From assembly GCA_038248505.1 (NCBI GenBank), contig JBBRXJ010000039.1:1-32249 (forward strand): a stretch of DNA of 32,249 nucleotides, read 5' to 3'. Both the position numbers and the translations under genes were made by a program. The notes below the pieces were generated by a model. The model saw nothing but the letters and a program-made list of their open reading frames with translations, was not told the DNA's origin and did not search any database. Positions 7,288-14,831 of this stretch are shown here, in pieces (positions within the stretch are counted from its first letter, which is position 1; each line of letters begins with the position of its first letter). The stretch is from JBBRXJ01 sp038248505. Lineage in GTDB: Bacteria > Bacteroidota > Bacteroidia > Bacteroidales > JBBRXJ01.

Positions 7288-8961
7288 TTAAGCGTTTACT
7301 GTTTGTCCTAGTAAGATTTTCATGTCTTCATCTACAGAACCAATAGGTGCTATTCCGAATTTTTCTACTAAAACGTTAGCAACATTAGATGATAAAAATG
7401 CAGGAAGCGTTGGGCCTAAGTGAATATTCTTAACCCCTAAATAAAGGAGGGCTAACAATACAATCACGGCCTTTTGTTCATACCATGCAATGTTATACGC
7501 AATTGGTAATTCATTAATATTGTTTAGTTGAAATACTTCTTTTAGTTTCAGCGCAATAACAGCAAGCGAATAAGAGTCGTTGCATTGACCTGCATCAAGT
7601 ACACGAGGTATTCCGTTTATATCGCCCAAAGCAAGTTTGTTGTATCGGTATTTAGCACAACCAGCAGTAAGAATTACGGTGTCTTTTGGCAGCGCTTTTG
7701 CAAATTCAGTATAATAATCGCGGCTCTTCATACGACCATCGCAACCAGCCATTACAAAGAATTTACGAATAGCACCTGATTTTACTGCTTCCACAACCTT
7801 ATCCGCCAATTGTATCACTTGGGCATGTGCAAATCCGCCAATAATTTCACCTTCTTCAATAGATGTTGGTGATGCACATTTTTTTGCGTGTTCAATTATT
7901 GCAGAAAAATCTTTTGTTTTGCCATCTGTTCTATCAGCAATATGTGGAAAACCAGGGAATCCAGAGGCTCCAGTTGTATATACACGATCTCGGTAAATGG
8001 CATCTGGTGCAGGTGGCACAATACAATTGGTAGTGAACAAGATGGGTCCGTTAAAAGAGCTGAATTCTTCTTTCTGTTTCCACCATGCATTGCCATAGTT
8101 GCCTACAAAATGTTTATATTTTTTAAATGCAGGATAGTAATTTGCAGGAAGCATTTCACTATGCGTGTAAACATCAACACCTGTACCATCTGTTTGAAAT
8201 AGCAGTTCTTCCATATCTTTAAGATCGTGACCACTAATTAAAATGCCAGGGTTTTTGCGCACTCCAATATTTACTTTTGTAATTTCAGGATTTCCGTAGG
8301 CAGTGGTATTTGCTTTATCCAATAGAGCCATTGTATCAACCCCATATTGGCCTGTTTTTAAAACCATAGCAACTAAATCATCCGCACTAAGTGAATCGTT
8401 AGTTGTAGCAATTAAAGCTTCATTAACAAAAGAGAAAATTTCTCTTTTGCTGTGACCCAAATTATAAGCATGATCTGCGTATGCAGCCAATCCCTTTAAC
8501 CCATAAATTATTAGCTCACGTAATGATCGTACATCCTCATTACTAGTACTTAGAACGCCTATGGTCATTGCTTTTGTAGGATACTCACTCTCCGATTTAG
8601 GCTGCCATGTTGCGCTTTCATGTAATATACTGTTGTCAATTACTACATCTTTTTCAGAAAGTTTTTCCCTTAAATCATTACGTAGTGCAATGCATTTTGT
8701 AACACGTTTATAAAACACATCTTTGTCGAAATTCGCATTGGTAATAGTCGCGAACAGACTTTCTATTACAAATCGGTTGGTACTATCTTCAATAAGGATA
8801 CCCGACTTTTCGGCTTTTTGAATAACGATAGCTAATCCTTTTAAGGTGAAGACTAGAAGATCTTGCATGTTTGCTACATCATCTGTTTTTCCACACACAC
8901 CTTTAACTGTACAGCCAGTTCCTTTGGCTGCCTCCTGACACTGAAAACAAAACATACTCAT
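7288..8961 (-). CDS. hcp: Hydroxylamine reductase / hybrid-cluster protein, class I type
   Basis: The protein has 557 residues. The N-terminal cysteines 5, 8, 17 and 23 have the spacing C-x2-C-x8-C-x5-C typical of class I Hcp from anaerobes, which hold a [4Fe-4S] cluster. The spacing differs from the longer class II form of enterobacteria. Hybrid-cluster ligands are recognisable in SGHDLKDMEELL, HSEMLPANYYP, TTNCIVPP, AGCDGRMKSRDYY, LTAGCAKYRYN and DAGQCNDSYS. By family knowledge it reduces NO to N2O (and hydroxylamine in vitro) in the cytoplasm, protecting cells that reduce nitrite. It follows the ferredoxin-like gene by 71 bp. An internal ATG two codons in gives the usual MFCFQCQE start, and either could be used. 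Confidence 0.96.
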   Translation of the reverse strand: MSMFCFQCQEAAKGTGCTVKGVCGKTDDVANMQDLLVFTLKGLAIVIQKAEKSGILIEDSTNRFVIESLFATITNANFDKDVFYKRVTKCIALRNDLREKLSEKDVVIDNSILHESATWQPKSESEYPTKAMTIGVLSTSNEDVRSLRELIIYGLKGLAAYADHAYNLGHSKREIFSFVNEALIATTNDSLSADDLVAMVLKTGQYGVDTMALLDKANTTAYGNPEITKVNIGVRKNPGILISGHDLKDMEELLFQTDGTGVDVYTHSEMLPANYYPAFKKYKHFVGNYGNAWWKQKEEFSSFNGPILFTTNCIVPPAPDAIYRDRVYTTGASGFPGFPHIADRTDGKTKDFSAIIEHAKKCASPTSIEEGEIIGGFAHAQVIQLADKVVEAVKSGAIRKFFVMAGCDGRMKSRDYYTEFAKALPKDTVILTAGCAKYRYNKLALGDINGIPRVLDAGQCNDSYSLAVIALKLKEVFQLNNINELPIAYNIAWYEQKAVIVLLALLYLGVKNIHLGPTLPAFLSSNVANVLVEKFGIAPIGSVDEDMKILLGQTVNA

Positions 8962-9032
8962 TTTTGAATTTTTAAATTAATATATAATTTACAAAAGTTC
9001 TAATTATTAAAATTTGTGGGTAGATAATTTAT

Positions 9033-9926
9033 TTATACCCATCGTTCATTTAGTATAGCCCCTTGTATTCCTATGGTGACAGCTTTTATTGGGACTTTCC
9101 TTTTTGCTTGTTGAGCAGCCATTTGTGCGAGTTGTAATAAACCACCACAACACGGAACTTCCATTATTATAATACTAAGGGTATTTATCTCGGCATCATC
9201 AATGAGGCTTATGATTTTTGTAACATATACTTCTTTGTTTGAATCGAGTTTAGGACAAGCTATGGCAAGTGTTTTTCCTTTTAAATATTTATCATGAAAA
9301 CTACCTATTGAGAACGCGCTACAGTCGGCTGCAATTACCATATCGGCGTTTTTAAAATGCCCTGCCATTGGGTTTATCAGATGCATTTGAATTGGCCAAT
9401 GCGAAAGATGTGATGGAATATCTATTTGATTTGACGTATTCGTATTTGGTTTTTCTGTAAATGATTTTGACATACTTCCTGGGCATCCACCACCTGCATG
9501 CTGGTGTGCGTGGGCACTAGGCTGGGCAGGAGCAGCTGTCGTTAATCCTAATGCATTAGTAATATCCGTTAATTTGAAGTTGAGCTTTGATTCGATACTT
9601 TTTAGGTAATCGATACCTTGCTGTAAAAATACTTTTTCGTTATGATCCTGAAGATGGAGCAAATGAGCAGTAATTAAGTTTTTACCTTTAGGTATCATCT
9701 CCTTAATAACAGCAACTTCATCATAAGGCTCTGCTTCACGCTCTTCAATTTCAAGAGCTCCCGTAGGGCAATGACCAAGGCATGCACCTAAACCATCGCA
9801 CATTAGCTCGCTTACCAGTCGTACTTTGCCATCAATGATTTGCAGAGCACCTTCATGGCAATTCGGGATGCAATCGCCGCAACCCGTGCACTTGTCGTCA
9901 TCAATTTTTATTATTTGTCGCTTCAT
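9033..9926 (-). CDS. Ferredoxin-domain iron-sulfur protein, probable Hcp redox partner
   Basis: The protein has 297 residues. The first [4Fe-4S] site has Cys13/16/19/23 (CTGCGDCIPNC). The second site reads CDGLGACLGHCP with Cys43, 49 and 53, but Leu46 stands where a fourth cysteine would be expected. A linker with SAHAHQHAGGGCPGS follows. The C-terminal part carries further cysteines in AADCSAF, IACPKLD and EVPCCGGLL, which may bind another cofactor or metal. Proteins of this build are often encoded beside class I hcp in strict anaerobes, where they are thought to supply electrons in place of the flavoprotein Hcr. It is first in the hcp unit, with its own candidate promoter at 9966-9995 and a perfect 26-bp dyad upstream. 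Confidence 0.85.
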   Translation of the reverse strand: MKRQIIKIDDDKCTGCGDCIPNCHEGALQIIDGKVRLVSELMCDGLGACLGHCPTGALEIEEREAEPYDEVAVIKEMIPKGKNLITAHLLHLQDHNEKVFLQQGIDYLKSIESKLNFKLTDITNALGLTTAAPAQPSAHAHQHAGGGCPGSMSKSFTEKPNTNTSNQIDIPSHLSHWPIQMHLINPMAGHFKNADMVIAADCSAFSIGSFHDKYLKGKTLAIACPKLDSNKEVYVTKIISLIDDAEINTLSIIIMEVPCCGGLLQLAQMAAQQAKRKVPIKAVTIGIQGAILNERWV

Positions 9927-9965
9927 AATAAATATATATAAATATTCTATTCGCTATTAGGGTAC

Positions 9966-9995
9966 CAAAATACTTATTTTCATAAAATAAACAAG
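9966..9995 (-). promoter_or_regulatory. Candidate promoter of the ferredoxin-hcp unit
   Basis: The minus strand has a -7-like TATTTTG at 9966-9972 and a CTTG at 9992-9995, separated by 19 bp. This is close to the Bacteroidota TTTG/TAnnTTTG pattern but one base short in the -7 box. The start point would be near 9959, leaving a leader of about 33 nt. Confidence 0.4.
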
Positions 9996-9996
9996 C

Positions 9997-10022
9997 AATT
10001 TAAGTAAGATTTTACTTAAATT
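9997..10022. promoter_or_regulatory. Perfect 11-bp inverted repeat, candidate operator
   Basis: The arms AATTTAAGTAA (9997-10007) and TTACTTAAATT (10012-10022) flank the spacer GATT. It lies between the Rrf2 gene stop and the ferredoxin-hcp start, just upstream of the candidate -33 element. The core GTAA-N4-TTAC recurs at the Rrf2 gene's own promoter (10479-10490), which suggests that Rrf2 binds both. A CRP/FNR-type regulator is an alternative. Confidence 0.6.
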
Positions 10023-10058
10023 ATTTTAAAATCCTGATTTATAGTAATTAATGAGCTT

Positions 10059-10457
10059 TTATAAATATTTATCGAGCGTCTGATTACGAAGAAACTCTTG
10101 AAACTCTGATGAAAGTTTGCATGTAATATTGCCAAGAATGCATTTATCGAAAGGACAAATAGGTTTATCTATGGGGCATTCGGGTATGGTTGTACGACCT
10201 TCAACGGCTTCGTAAACCTCTAACAGGTTGATATCGCTTGGTTTACGCCTAAGCATAAAGCCGCCAGTTGGTCCTCGTTGAGATATAAGAAGATTCTCTT
10301 TTACAAGACGTTGCATGATTTTAGCCACATGGTGCTTTGATGATCCAGTGGCCTCGCCAATATCGGTCACGTTTACAGAAGTGTCTGATTTTGAAATCAA
10401 TACTATTCCATGCAGAGCAATAGAAACAGCTTCTGTCATTGTAAAAAATTGACTCAT
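10059..10457 (-). CDS. Rrf2-family transcriptional regulator
   Basis: The protein has 132 residues from the ATG at 10457 (MSQFFTMTEAVSIALHGI); a longer frame upstream would run through the promoter and into a repeat element, so it is rejected. The winged helix-turn-helix spans roughly residues 5-72 (VNVTDIGEATGSSKHHVAKIMQRL, then the wing RGPTGGFMLRR). Cys94, 101, 106 and 113 (ECPIDKPICPFDKC, then ITC) are candidate ligands for an Fe-S cluster, as in NsrR/IscR/RirA relatives. It is the first gene of the Hcp-Nrf cluster, so an NO-sensing, NsrR-like role is plausible but is inferred from neighbours. It is probably autoregulated through the palindrome at 10479-10490. Confidence 0.9.
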   Translation of the reverse strand: MSQFFTMTEAVSIALHGIVLISKSDTSVNVTDIGEATGSSKHHVAKIMQRLVKENLLISQRGPTGGFMLRRKPSDINLLEVYEAVEGRTTIPECPIDKPICPFDKCILGNITCKLSSEFQEFLRNQTLDKYL

Positions 10458-10478
10458 AGAGATAATTGTGTTAATTAA

Positions 10479-10490
10479 GTAATTAATTAC
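10479..10490. promoter_or_regulatory. 12-bp palindrome over the predicted Rrf2 gene start point
   Basis: GTAATTAATTAC is a perfect palindrome. It lies directly downstream of the -7 box at 10492-10499, where the transcript should begin, an ideal site for repression. It shares GTAA-N4-TTAC with the dyad before the ferredoxin-hcp unit. Confidence 0.5.
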
Positions 10491-10491
10491 A

Positions 10492-10523
10492 CAAATATAT
10501 GTAATTAGTATGTATGAAACAAA
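10492..10523 (-). promoter_or_regulatory. Promoter of the Rrf2 gene (Bacteroidota -33/-7 type)
   Basis: The minus strand has TTTG at 10520-10523, a 20-bp spacer and TATATTTG at 10492-10499, a good match to TTTG-N19/20-TAnnTTTG. The predicted start point near 10485 gives a leader of about 28 nt. Confidence 0.65.
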
Positions 10524-10530
10524 TTGGGCG

Positions 10531-10743
10531 ATAAGTAATTGATTCTGAATAATAATACACCAAAGAAAATTTTTATTCAGAAAAACCAAAGTAGGTGGCT
10601 GAGGTGCCACATTGAGTTTTTTTTGCCGAGGCAAAGAAATGTAACACCTCAGCGTCCTGCTTTCATTGAAATATAAGATATGCTTTCATTATAAATCAGT
10701 AAATATATAAATGGTGTATAATTGTGCGGAATCAAATAAGTAA
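10531..10743. mobile_element. Complete MITE-like element with 8-bp target duplication
   Basis: The element occupies 10539-10735 (197 bp). Its ends are TTGATTCTG (10539-10547) and CGGAATCAA (10727-10735), and the inverted similarity extends to about 24 bp (20 matches). It is flanked by the exact 8-bp direct repeat ATAAGTAA at 10531-10538 and 10736-10743. Inside, imperfect arms GCTGAGGTGCCACATT (10598-10613) and AATGTAACACCTCAGC (10638-10653) enclose a small hairpin TTTGCC-GA-GGCAAA (10622-10635). It encodes no protein. It sits in the divergent gap between the Rrf2 gene and the LegB-like gene, only 8 bp from the -33 element of the former. The parent transposase is not identified. Confidence 0.75.
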
Positions 10744-10779
10744 TATTGATTGAACTCTTTATTATCCCTTTTAATATAT

Positions 10780-10787
10780 TATTTTTG
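10780..10787 (+). promoter_or_regulatory. Candidate -7 box for the LegB-like/LuxE-like pair
   Basis: TATTTTTG matches TAnnTTTG and lies 54 bp upstream of the ATG at 10842. The -33 region is weak (CTTTA around 10757-10761). The box is 45 bp beyond the end of the MITE-like element. Confidence 0.4.
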
Positions 10788-10841
10788 AGCTATTGATTTT
10801 TTTAGAAAGCTTGGCTTTTGTTAATACGATATACATTCATT

Positions 10842-11831
10842 ATGATAAAAGGAGAACGTATTTTAGTTACTGGCGCTGGTGGTTTTATTGCAAGTCATTT
10901 AGTTGAAAAGCTAGCAGTGAATAATCACGTAGTGGCTTTTGTACACTACAATTCACTCAACCGTTGGGGTTGGATGGATGCTGTTTTAAGAACAAAGAAT
11001 CCCTATATTGAAATTTTCAATGGAGATATATGCGATCCTCAGGGTGTGGAAACAGCTATGAAAGATTGCACCTATGTCTTTCATTTAGCAGCATTGATAG
11101 GCATTCCATACAGCTATCACTCACCGTCAACCTATGTTGATGTAAATATTAAAGGCACATTAAATGTTTTAAATGCGGCTCGTAAATTAAATGTGAAACG
11201 TATTGTTCATACCTCAACAAGTGAGGTGTATGGTACTGCACAGTTTGTTCCAATTACAGAGGAGCACCCAGTAAATCCCCAATCTCCTTACGCTGCAACC
11301 AAAGCTTCGGCAGATTATTTAGCCATTTCGTATTATTGCTCTTTTGATTTGCCAGTAATTGTTGCCAGACCTTTTAATACCTACGGACCACGTCAATCAG
11401 CCCGTGCTATTATTCCTACTATTATTACACAGATATTAAATGGCAGTACTGAGTTATCGCTTGGCTCATTAGAACCAACACGCGATTTGAATTTTGTAGA
11501 AGATACGGCGGATGGCTTTATTGCATTGGCCGAGAGCAATGCATTGGGTGAGGTAGTTAATATTGGAACAGGCAAAGAAATAAGCATTGGCGATTTAGTT
11601 CAACTAATTGCTAAAATGCTTGATAAGAAAATTACAACGCTTACCGATAAAGATCGCATTAGACCTGAGAAAAGCGAGGTAGAACGTTTACTTGCTGCCA
11701 ACGATAAAATAATGCGTTTGAGTACTTGGAAACCAAATCACACACTCGATCAAGGATTGAAAAAAACTATTACTTGGTTTTCAGACCCACAAAATTTGTC
11801 AATATACAAGTCGGGTATTTATAATATTTAA
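10842..11831 (+). CDS. NAD-dependent nucleotide-sugar epimerase/dehydratase, LegB-like
   Basis: The protein has 329 residues from the ATG at 10842 (MIKGERILVTGAGGFIASH). It is an extended short-chain dehydrogenase with the Rossmann motif GAGGFIASH near the N-terminus. The catalytic Ser/Thr region is HTSTSEVYGTA, the YxxxK pair lies in SPYAATKASADY, and the substrate-domain motif is FNTYGPRQSARAIIPTII. The NSLNRWGWMD segment resembles LegB, the UDP-GlcNAc 4,6-dehydratase of legionaminic acid synthesis. The exact substrate cannot be fixed from sequence alone. It is followed 11 bp later by a LuxE-like ligase. No aminotransferase or synthase of a sialic-acid-type pathway is present nearby, so the pathway assignment is tentative. 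Confidence 0.85.
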   Translation: MIKGERILVTGAGGFIASHLVEKLAVNNHVVAFVHYNSLNRWGWMDAVLRTKNPYIEIFNGDICDPQGVETAMKDCTYVFHLAALIGIPYSYHSPSTYVDVNIKGTLNVLNAARKLNVKRIVHTSTSEVYGTAQFVPITEEHPVNPQSPYAATKASADYLAISYYCSFDLPVIVARPFNTYGPRQSARAIIPTIITQILNGSTELSLGSLEPTRDLNFVEDTADGFIALAESNALGEVVNIGTGKEISIGDLVQLIAKMLDKKITTLTDKDRIRPEKSEVERLLAANDKIMRLSTWKPNHTLDQGLKKTITWFSDPQNLSIYKSGIYNI

Positions 11832-11842
11832 TATTGTAAGGC

Positions 11843-12796
11843 ATGCTGCAGGCCTGTAATTTTAGCGATGTGCTTGATGTTTTCCGATTGCAGTATACTA
11901 GCAATTCATTATATCGTAATTACTGTGAATTGCGGGGGAAGAATCTAGATAATATAAAGAGTGTAGAAGATATTCCATTTTTGCCTATCACCTTTTTTAA
12001 ATCGCATGCTGTAGTTTGTGGCACCTTTGATCCCGAAATTATTTTTACAAGTAGTGGCACAAGCGGTGAAAATGCGAGTAAGCATTATGTAAAGAATGTA
12101 TCGCTTTATGTAAAAAGTTTCACCGAATGCTTTCAAAAATTTTATGGCAATGTTTCAGATTATACTATATTAGCATTGTTACCATCCTATCTTGAGCGGT
12201 CGGGGTCATCATTGGTATATATGGTCGATCAAATGATTAAAGAATCAAAGCATCCGCTATCTGGTTTTTTTATTCATGATCATGATTCGTTAATAGAAGC
12301 ACTAAATACACTTGAAGCAGAAGGACGCCAAACAATTCTTTTGGGGGTTAGTTTTGCATTACTTGACTTGGCAGAGAAAACCAATTTACAACTAAAGCAT
12401 ACCATTATTATGGAAACAGGTGGCATGAAAGGCAAACGCACTGAACTCCCCCGCGATGCCTTACATGAGACCTTAAAGGAATCATTTGGTGTAAATAAAA
12501 TTCATAGTGAATATGGTATGACCGAACTTCTATCGCAAGCGTATTCAGAAGGCGATGGTCGCTTCTTCTGTGCCCCAGCAATGCGCATTCTTATTCGTGA
12601 AATTTATGATCCATTATCGTTTCAATCTGTAGGACAGACAGGCGGTATAAACATCATTGATTTAAATAATATGAATTCATGTGCTTTTATTGAAACGCAA
12701 GACCTTGGGAGATTACATGAGAATGGTAGTTTTGAAGTGCTAGGACGTTTTGATCAGAGTGAGGTGAGGGGGTGTAATTTGTTGGTAAATGGGTAA
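11843..12796 (+). CDS. LuxE-like acyl-protein synthetase (adenylate-forming)
   Basis: The protein has 317 residues. It has the ATP-binding loop FTSSGTSGENASKHYV near residues 68-83 and a downstream adenylation motif HSEYGMTELLSQAYS near 220-235. The C-terminal GRFDQSEVRGCNLLV is typical of the LuxE/PaaK acyl-activating group. LuxE proteins activate an acyl group as AMP ester and transfer it to a cysteine; Cys310 in RGCNLLV is a candidate. In Bacteroidota such genes occur in surface-polysaccharide clusters with LuxC-type reductases and sugar dehydratases. Here only the LegB-like partner is adjacent, and the expected LuxC or acyl carrier protein is absent. The role is inferred as making or attaching an acyl substituent for a modified sugar. 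Confidence 0.8.
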   Translation: MLQACNFSDVLDVFRLQYTSNSLYRNYCELRGKNLDNIKSVEDIPFLPITFFKSHAVVCGTFDPEIIFTSSGTSGENASKHYVKNVSLYVKSFTECFQKFYGNVSDYTILALLPSYLERSGSSLVYMVDQMIKESKHPLSGFFIHDHDSLIEALNTLEAEGRQTILLGVSFALLDLAEKTNLQLKHTIIMETGGMKGKRTELPRDALHETLKESFGVNKIHSEYGMTELLSQAYSEGDGRFFCAPAMRILIREIYDPLSFQSVGQTGGINIIDLNNMNSCAFIETQDLGRLHENGSFEVLGRFDQSEVRGCNLLVNG

Positions 12797-13016
12797 ATTA
12801 AATCCGTGAGACTTTAATCCTGATCATTCGTGATTATTTGATCGAATTCCGGCCGTTCGGTAATACAGGTATCTGGTGCGATTCCGCTTACGGTGGAGAA
12901 AGATCTCGAGCTTATATACCCCGTGCTTTACTTGGAAATAAAATATAAATTTTCAAATAATACCACGACATCTCTGTTGCTAGATATTGGTATTATTGAA
13001 GAATGAAAAATTATTT
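12797..13016. other. Gene-free spacer of slightly higher GC
   Basis: The 220 bp between the convergent LuxE-like gene and zinc-ribbon gene show no frame with a start codon and recognisable protein. The middle (about 12840-12915) is visibly richer in G+C than its surroundings and has short open frames in all three plus frames, none alike to a known family by eye. It may be a relic of a lost downstream gene. No clear terminator hairpin was found. Confidence 0.4.
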
Positions 13017-13262
13017 TTAATCAAACATTTCATTTAACCAATGCTTCTTAGTATGGTGCTTGTTATAACCATGTTGAGCAGGACTTCCAAAAGTTTGTTG
13101 ATTTGGTTGATAATTCATTTGCTGTTCATTTGAAGACTTTTCGATTATTTTATCTAGTTCACCTCTATCTAGCCAAATGCCACGACATTGCGGACAATAA
13201 TCAATTTCAATTCCTTGTCTCTCTGACATGACAAGCGAAACATTACAATTTGGACAATTCAT
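13017..13262 (-). CDS. Small zinc-ribbon protein (TFIIB-type)
   Basis: The protein has 81 residues. CPNC (residues 3-6) and CPQC (23-26, in DYCPQCRGIWLDRGELDKI) form a four-cysteine zinc ribbon of the zf-TFIIB type. The rest is a polar Gln/Asn/His-rich tail. The WLDRGEL segment is the usual signature after the second CxxC in this family. The function of these small proteins is unknown; nucleic-acid or protein binding is likely. It is the last gene of the membrane-protein operon, 20 bp after the TerC-like gene. Confidence 0.8.
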   Translation of the reverse strand: MNCPNCNVSLVMSERQGIEIDYCPQCRGIWLDRGELDKIIEKSSNEQQMNYQPNQQTFGSPAQHGYNKHHTKKHWLNEMFD

Positions 13263-13282
13263 AATTTTTACTTTTTAATTTA

Positions 13283-14203
13283 TTAATTCATTATTTTTTT
13301 CGGAAAAGCAATGGAAAATAGAACGGAAATAATTAATATCCCTGTTATTGTCAATAACGAATAGACAATAGGAATTTTATACAAATCAACAATTGTCATT
13401 TTAACACCAACAAAAAAGAGTATTGCCGATAACCCATATTTTAAATAGTAAAAATATTTTGTAATACCAGCTAAAGCAAAATACAAAGCTCTTAATCCTA
13501 ATATTGCAAAAACATTAGAGGTGAAAATAATAAAGGTATCGTTTGTAATGGCTAGAACTGCAGGAATTGAGTCAACAGCAAAAATTAAATCGGTAAATTC
13601 TACAATAAGCAGTACAATAAAAAGAGGTGTTGCAAATGTTTGGGCTTTTATCTTAACAAAAAAATTGCCTTCATGCATTGTTTCTGTAACAGGAAAGAAT
13701 TTCTTAAATAATCTAACTAATGGATTTTTTTCGGGATCAATTTTTTCATCACTATGAAAAATCATTTTAACCCCTGTAAAAATTAAAAAAGCACCGAAAA
13801 TGTAAATTACCCAATGAAATTTACTAATGAGGGCAACACCTGCAAAAATAAAAATTGCACGCATTATTAAAGCCCCTAAAATTCCCCAAAAAAGGACTTT
13901 GTGTTGATATTTTGTATCTACATTAAAATAGCTAAAAAGCATGATAAAGACGAACAAATTATCAATACTTAATGATTTTTCAATAACATAGCCAGTTAAA
14001 AACTCAACAGCTTTTTCCTTGCCCATAAATAAGTAAATGCCATAATTGAAGATCATGGCTAACGTAATCCAAACAGCACTCCAAATAAGAGCTTCTTTAA
14101 TTTTCACTTCGTGTGACTTTCTATGAAAGACGCCTAAATCAAGAGCTAACATTAATAGGACAAAACCAGTAAAACCAGCCCATACAAAAATATCTACTAC
14201 CAT
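13283..14203 (-). CDS. TerC/Alx-family membrane protein
   Basis: The protein has 306 residues with about eight to nine membrane segments. The family motif EKSLSIDNLFVFIMLFSYF with its acidic/Asn residues lies near residues 74-92. A second motif, EFTDLIFAVDSIPAVLAITND, lies near 204-224 with paired Asp residues, as expected of TerC/Alx proteins. These are linked to metal-ion (for example manganese) export or to loading metals onto exported proteins; tellurite resistance is the historical name. It has a 9-bp gap from the VTT gene upstream. No manganese riboswitch of the yybP-ykoY kind is recognised before this operon. Confidence 0.9.
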   Translation of the reverse strand: MVVDIFVWAGFTGFVLLMLALDLGVFHRKSHEVKIKEALIWSAVWITLAMIFNYGIYLFMGKEKAVEFLTGYVIEKSLSIDNLFVFIMLFSYFNVDTKYQHKVLFWGILGALIMRAIFIFAGVALISKFHWVIYIFGAFLIFTGVKMIFHSDEKIDPEKNPLVRLFKKFFPVTETMHEGNFFVKIKAQTFATPLFIVLLIVEFTDLIFAVDSIPAVLAITNDTFIIFTSNVFAILGLRALYFALAGITKYFYYLKYGLSAILFFVGVKMTIVDLYKIPIVYSLLTITGILIISVLFSIAFPKKIMN

Positions 14204-14212
14204 AAATTAGAA

Positions 14213-14827
14213 TTAAAATACATATTTTATTAACATAAACCCACCAATTAAAAAAAGTGTGAAAGCAATAGCTAAAATATTAAAATATTTTTCAATAAAT
14301 TGCTTTATAGTTAGTCCGAATTTCCATATTAACCACGCTACAAGAAAGAAACGAGCTCCACGACTTATAATAGATGCTAGTGTAAACATAAAAATATTAA
14401 TGTCAAAAACCCCTGAAGTAATGGTAAAAACTTTATAAGGAATAGGCGTAAACCCAGCAGTAAAGATCACCCAAAAATCCCACTCTGTAAATAATATTTT
14501 AATATTTTTATAAAGTTCAACTGAGAATCCAGGAATGTTCGAAAAAAAGAAATTTGCAAAAACTGAAAATTCCCCATTTGTTGTTAGCCATGCATAATGG
14601 CCAATTGCATATCCTATAAATGCTCCCGAAACCGAACCAATTGTACAAATAAATGCATATTTAAAAGCTTTTGCAGTTGCCCCTAATGCTAAGGCAATTA
14701 ATAAAATGTCTGGAGGTAAAGGAAAAAATATTGACTCTGCAAAGGCAAGAATAAAAAGAGCAATTGTCCCATATTTTGTTTGAGCCCATGCTAAAACCCA
14801 ATTATATAAATTTTTAAACAAAGTCAT
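14213..14827 (-). CDS. VTT-domain (YqaA/DedA-like) membrane protein
   Basis: The protein has 204 residues. The VTT core is seen in FAESIFFPLPPDILLIALALG (about residues 29-49) and GSVSGAFIGYAIG, followed by FTAGFTPIPYKVFTITSGVF. The last contains the re-entrant-loop proline/arginine-type motif, here with Lys instead of Arg after the proline. The YqaA branch of DedA/VTT proteins has this length. Some members of the wider family act as lipid flippases or scramblases, while the YqaA branch remains poorly characterised. It is tightly packed between another VTT gene (4-bp gap) and the TerC-like gene (9-bp gap), so the proteins are probably made together. Confidence 0.85.
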   Translation of the reverse strand: MTLFKNLYNWVLAWAQTKYGTIALFILAFAESIFFPLPPDILLIALALGATAKAFKYAFICTIGSVSGAFIGYAIGHYAWLTTNGEFSVFANFFFSNIPGFSVELYKNIKILFTEWDFWVIFTAGFTPIPYKVFTITSGVFDINIFMFTLASIISRGARFFLVAWLIWKFGLTIKQFIEKYFNILAIAFTLFLIGGFMLIKYVF

Positions 14828-14831
14828 TACA

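Noticed and set aside
10458..10634. N-terminal extension of the Rrf2 regulator frame
   Set aside because: It has no similarity to the family, crosses a well-formed promoter and palindrome, and runs into the transposed repeat element; the ATG at 10457 gives the normal family start.
12840..12948. Short open frames in the spacer after the LuxE-like gene
   Set aside because: They lack start codons and show no convincing family motif in any frame; they are described as a gene-free patch.
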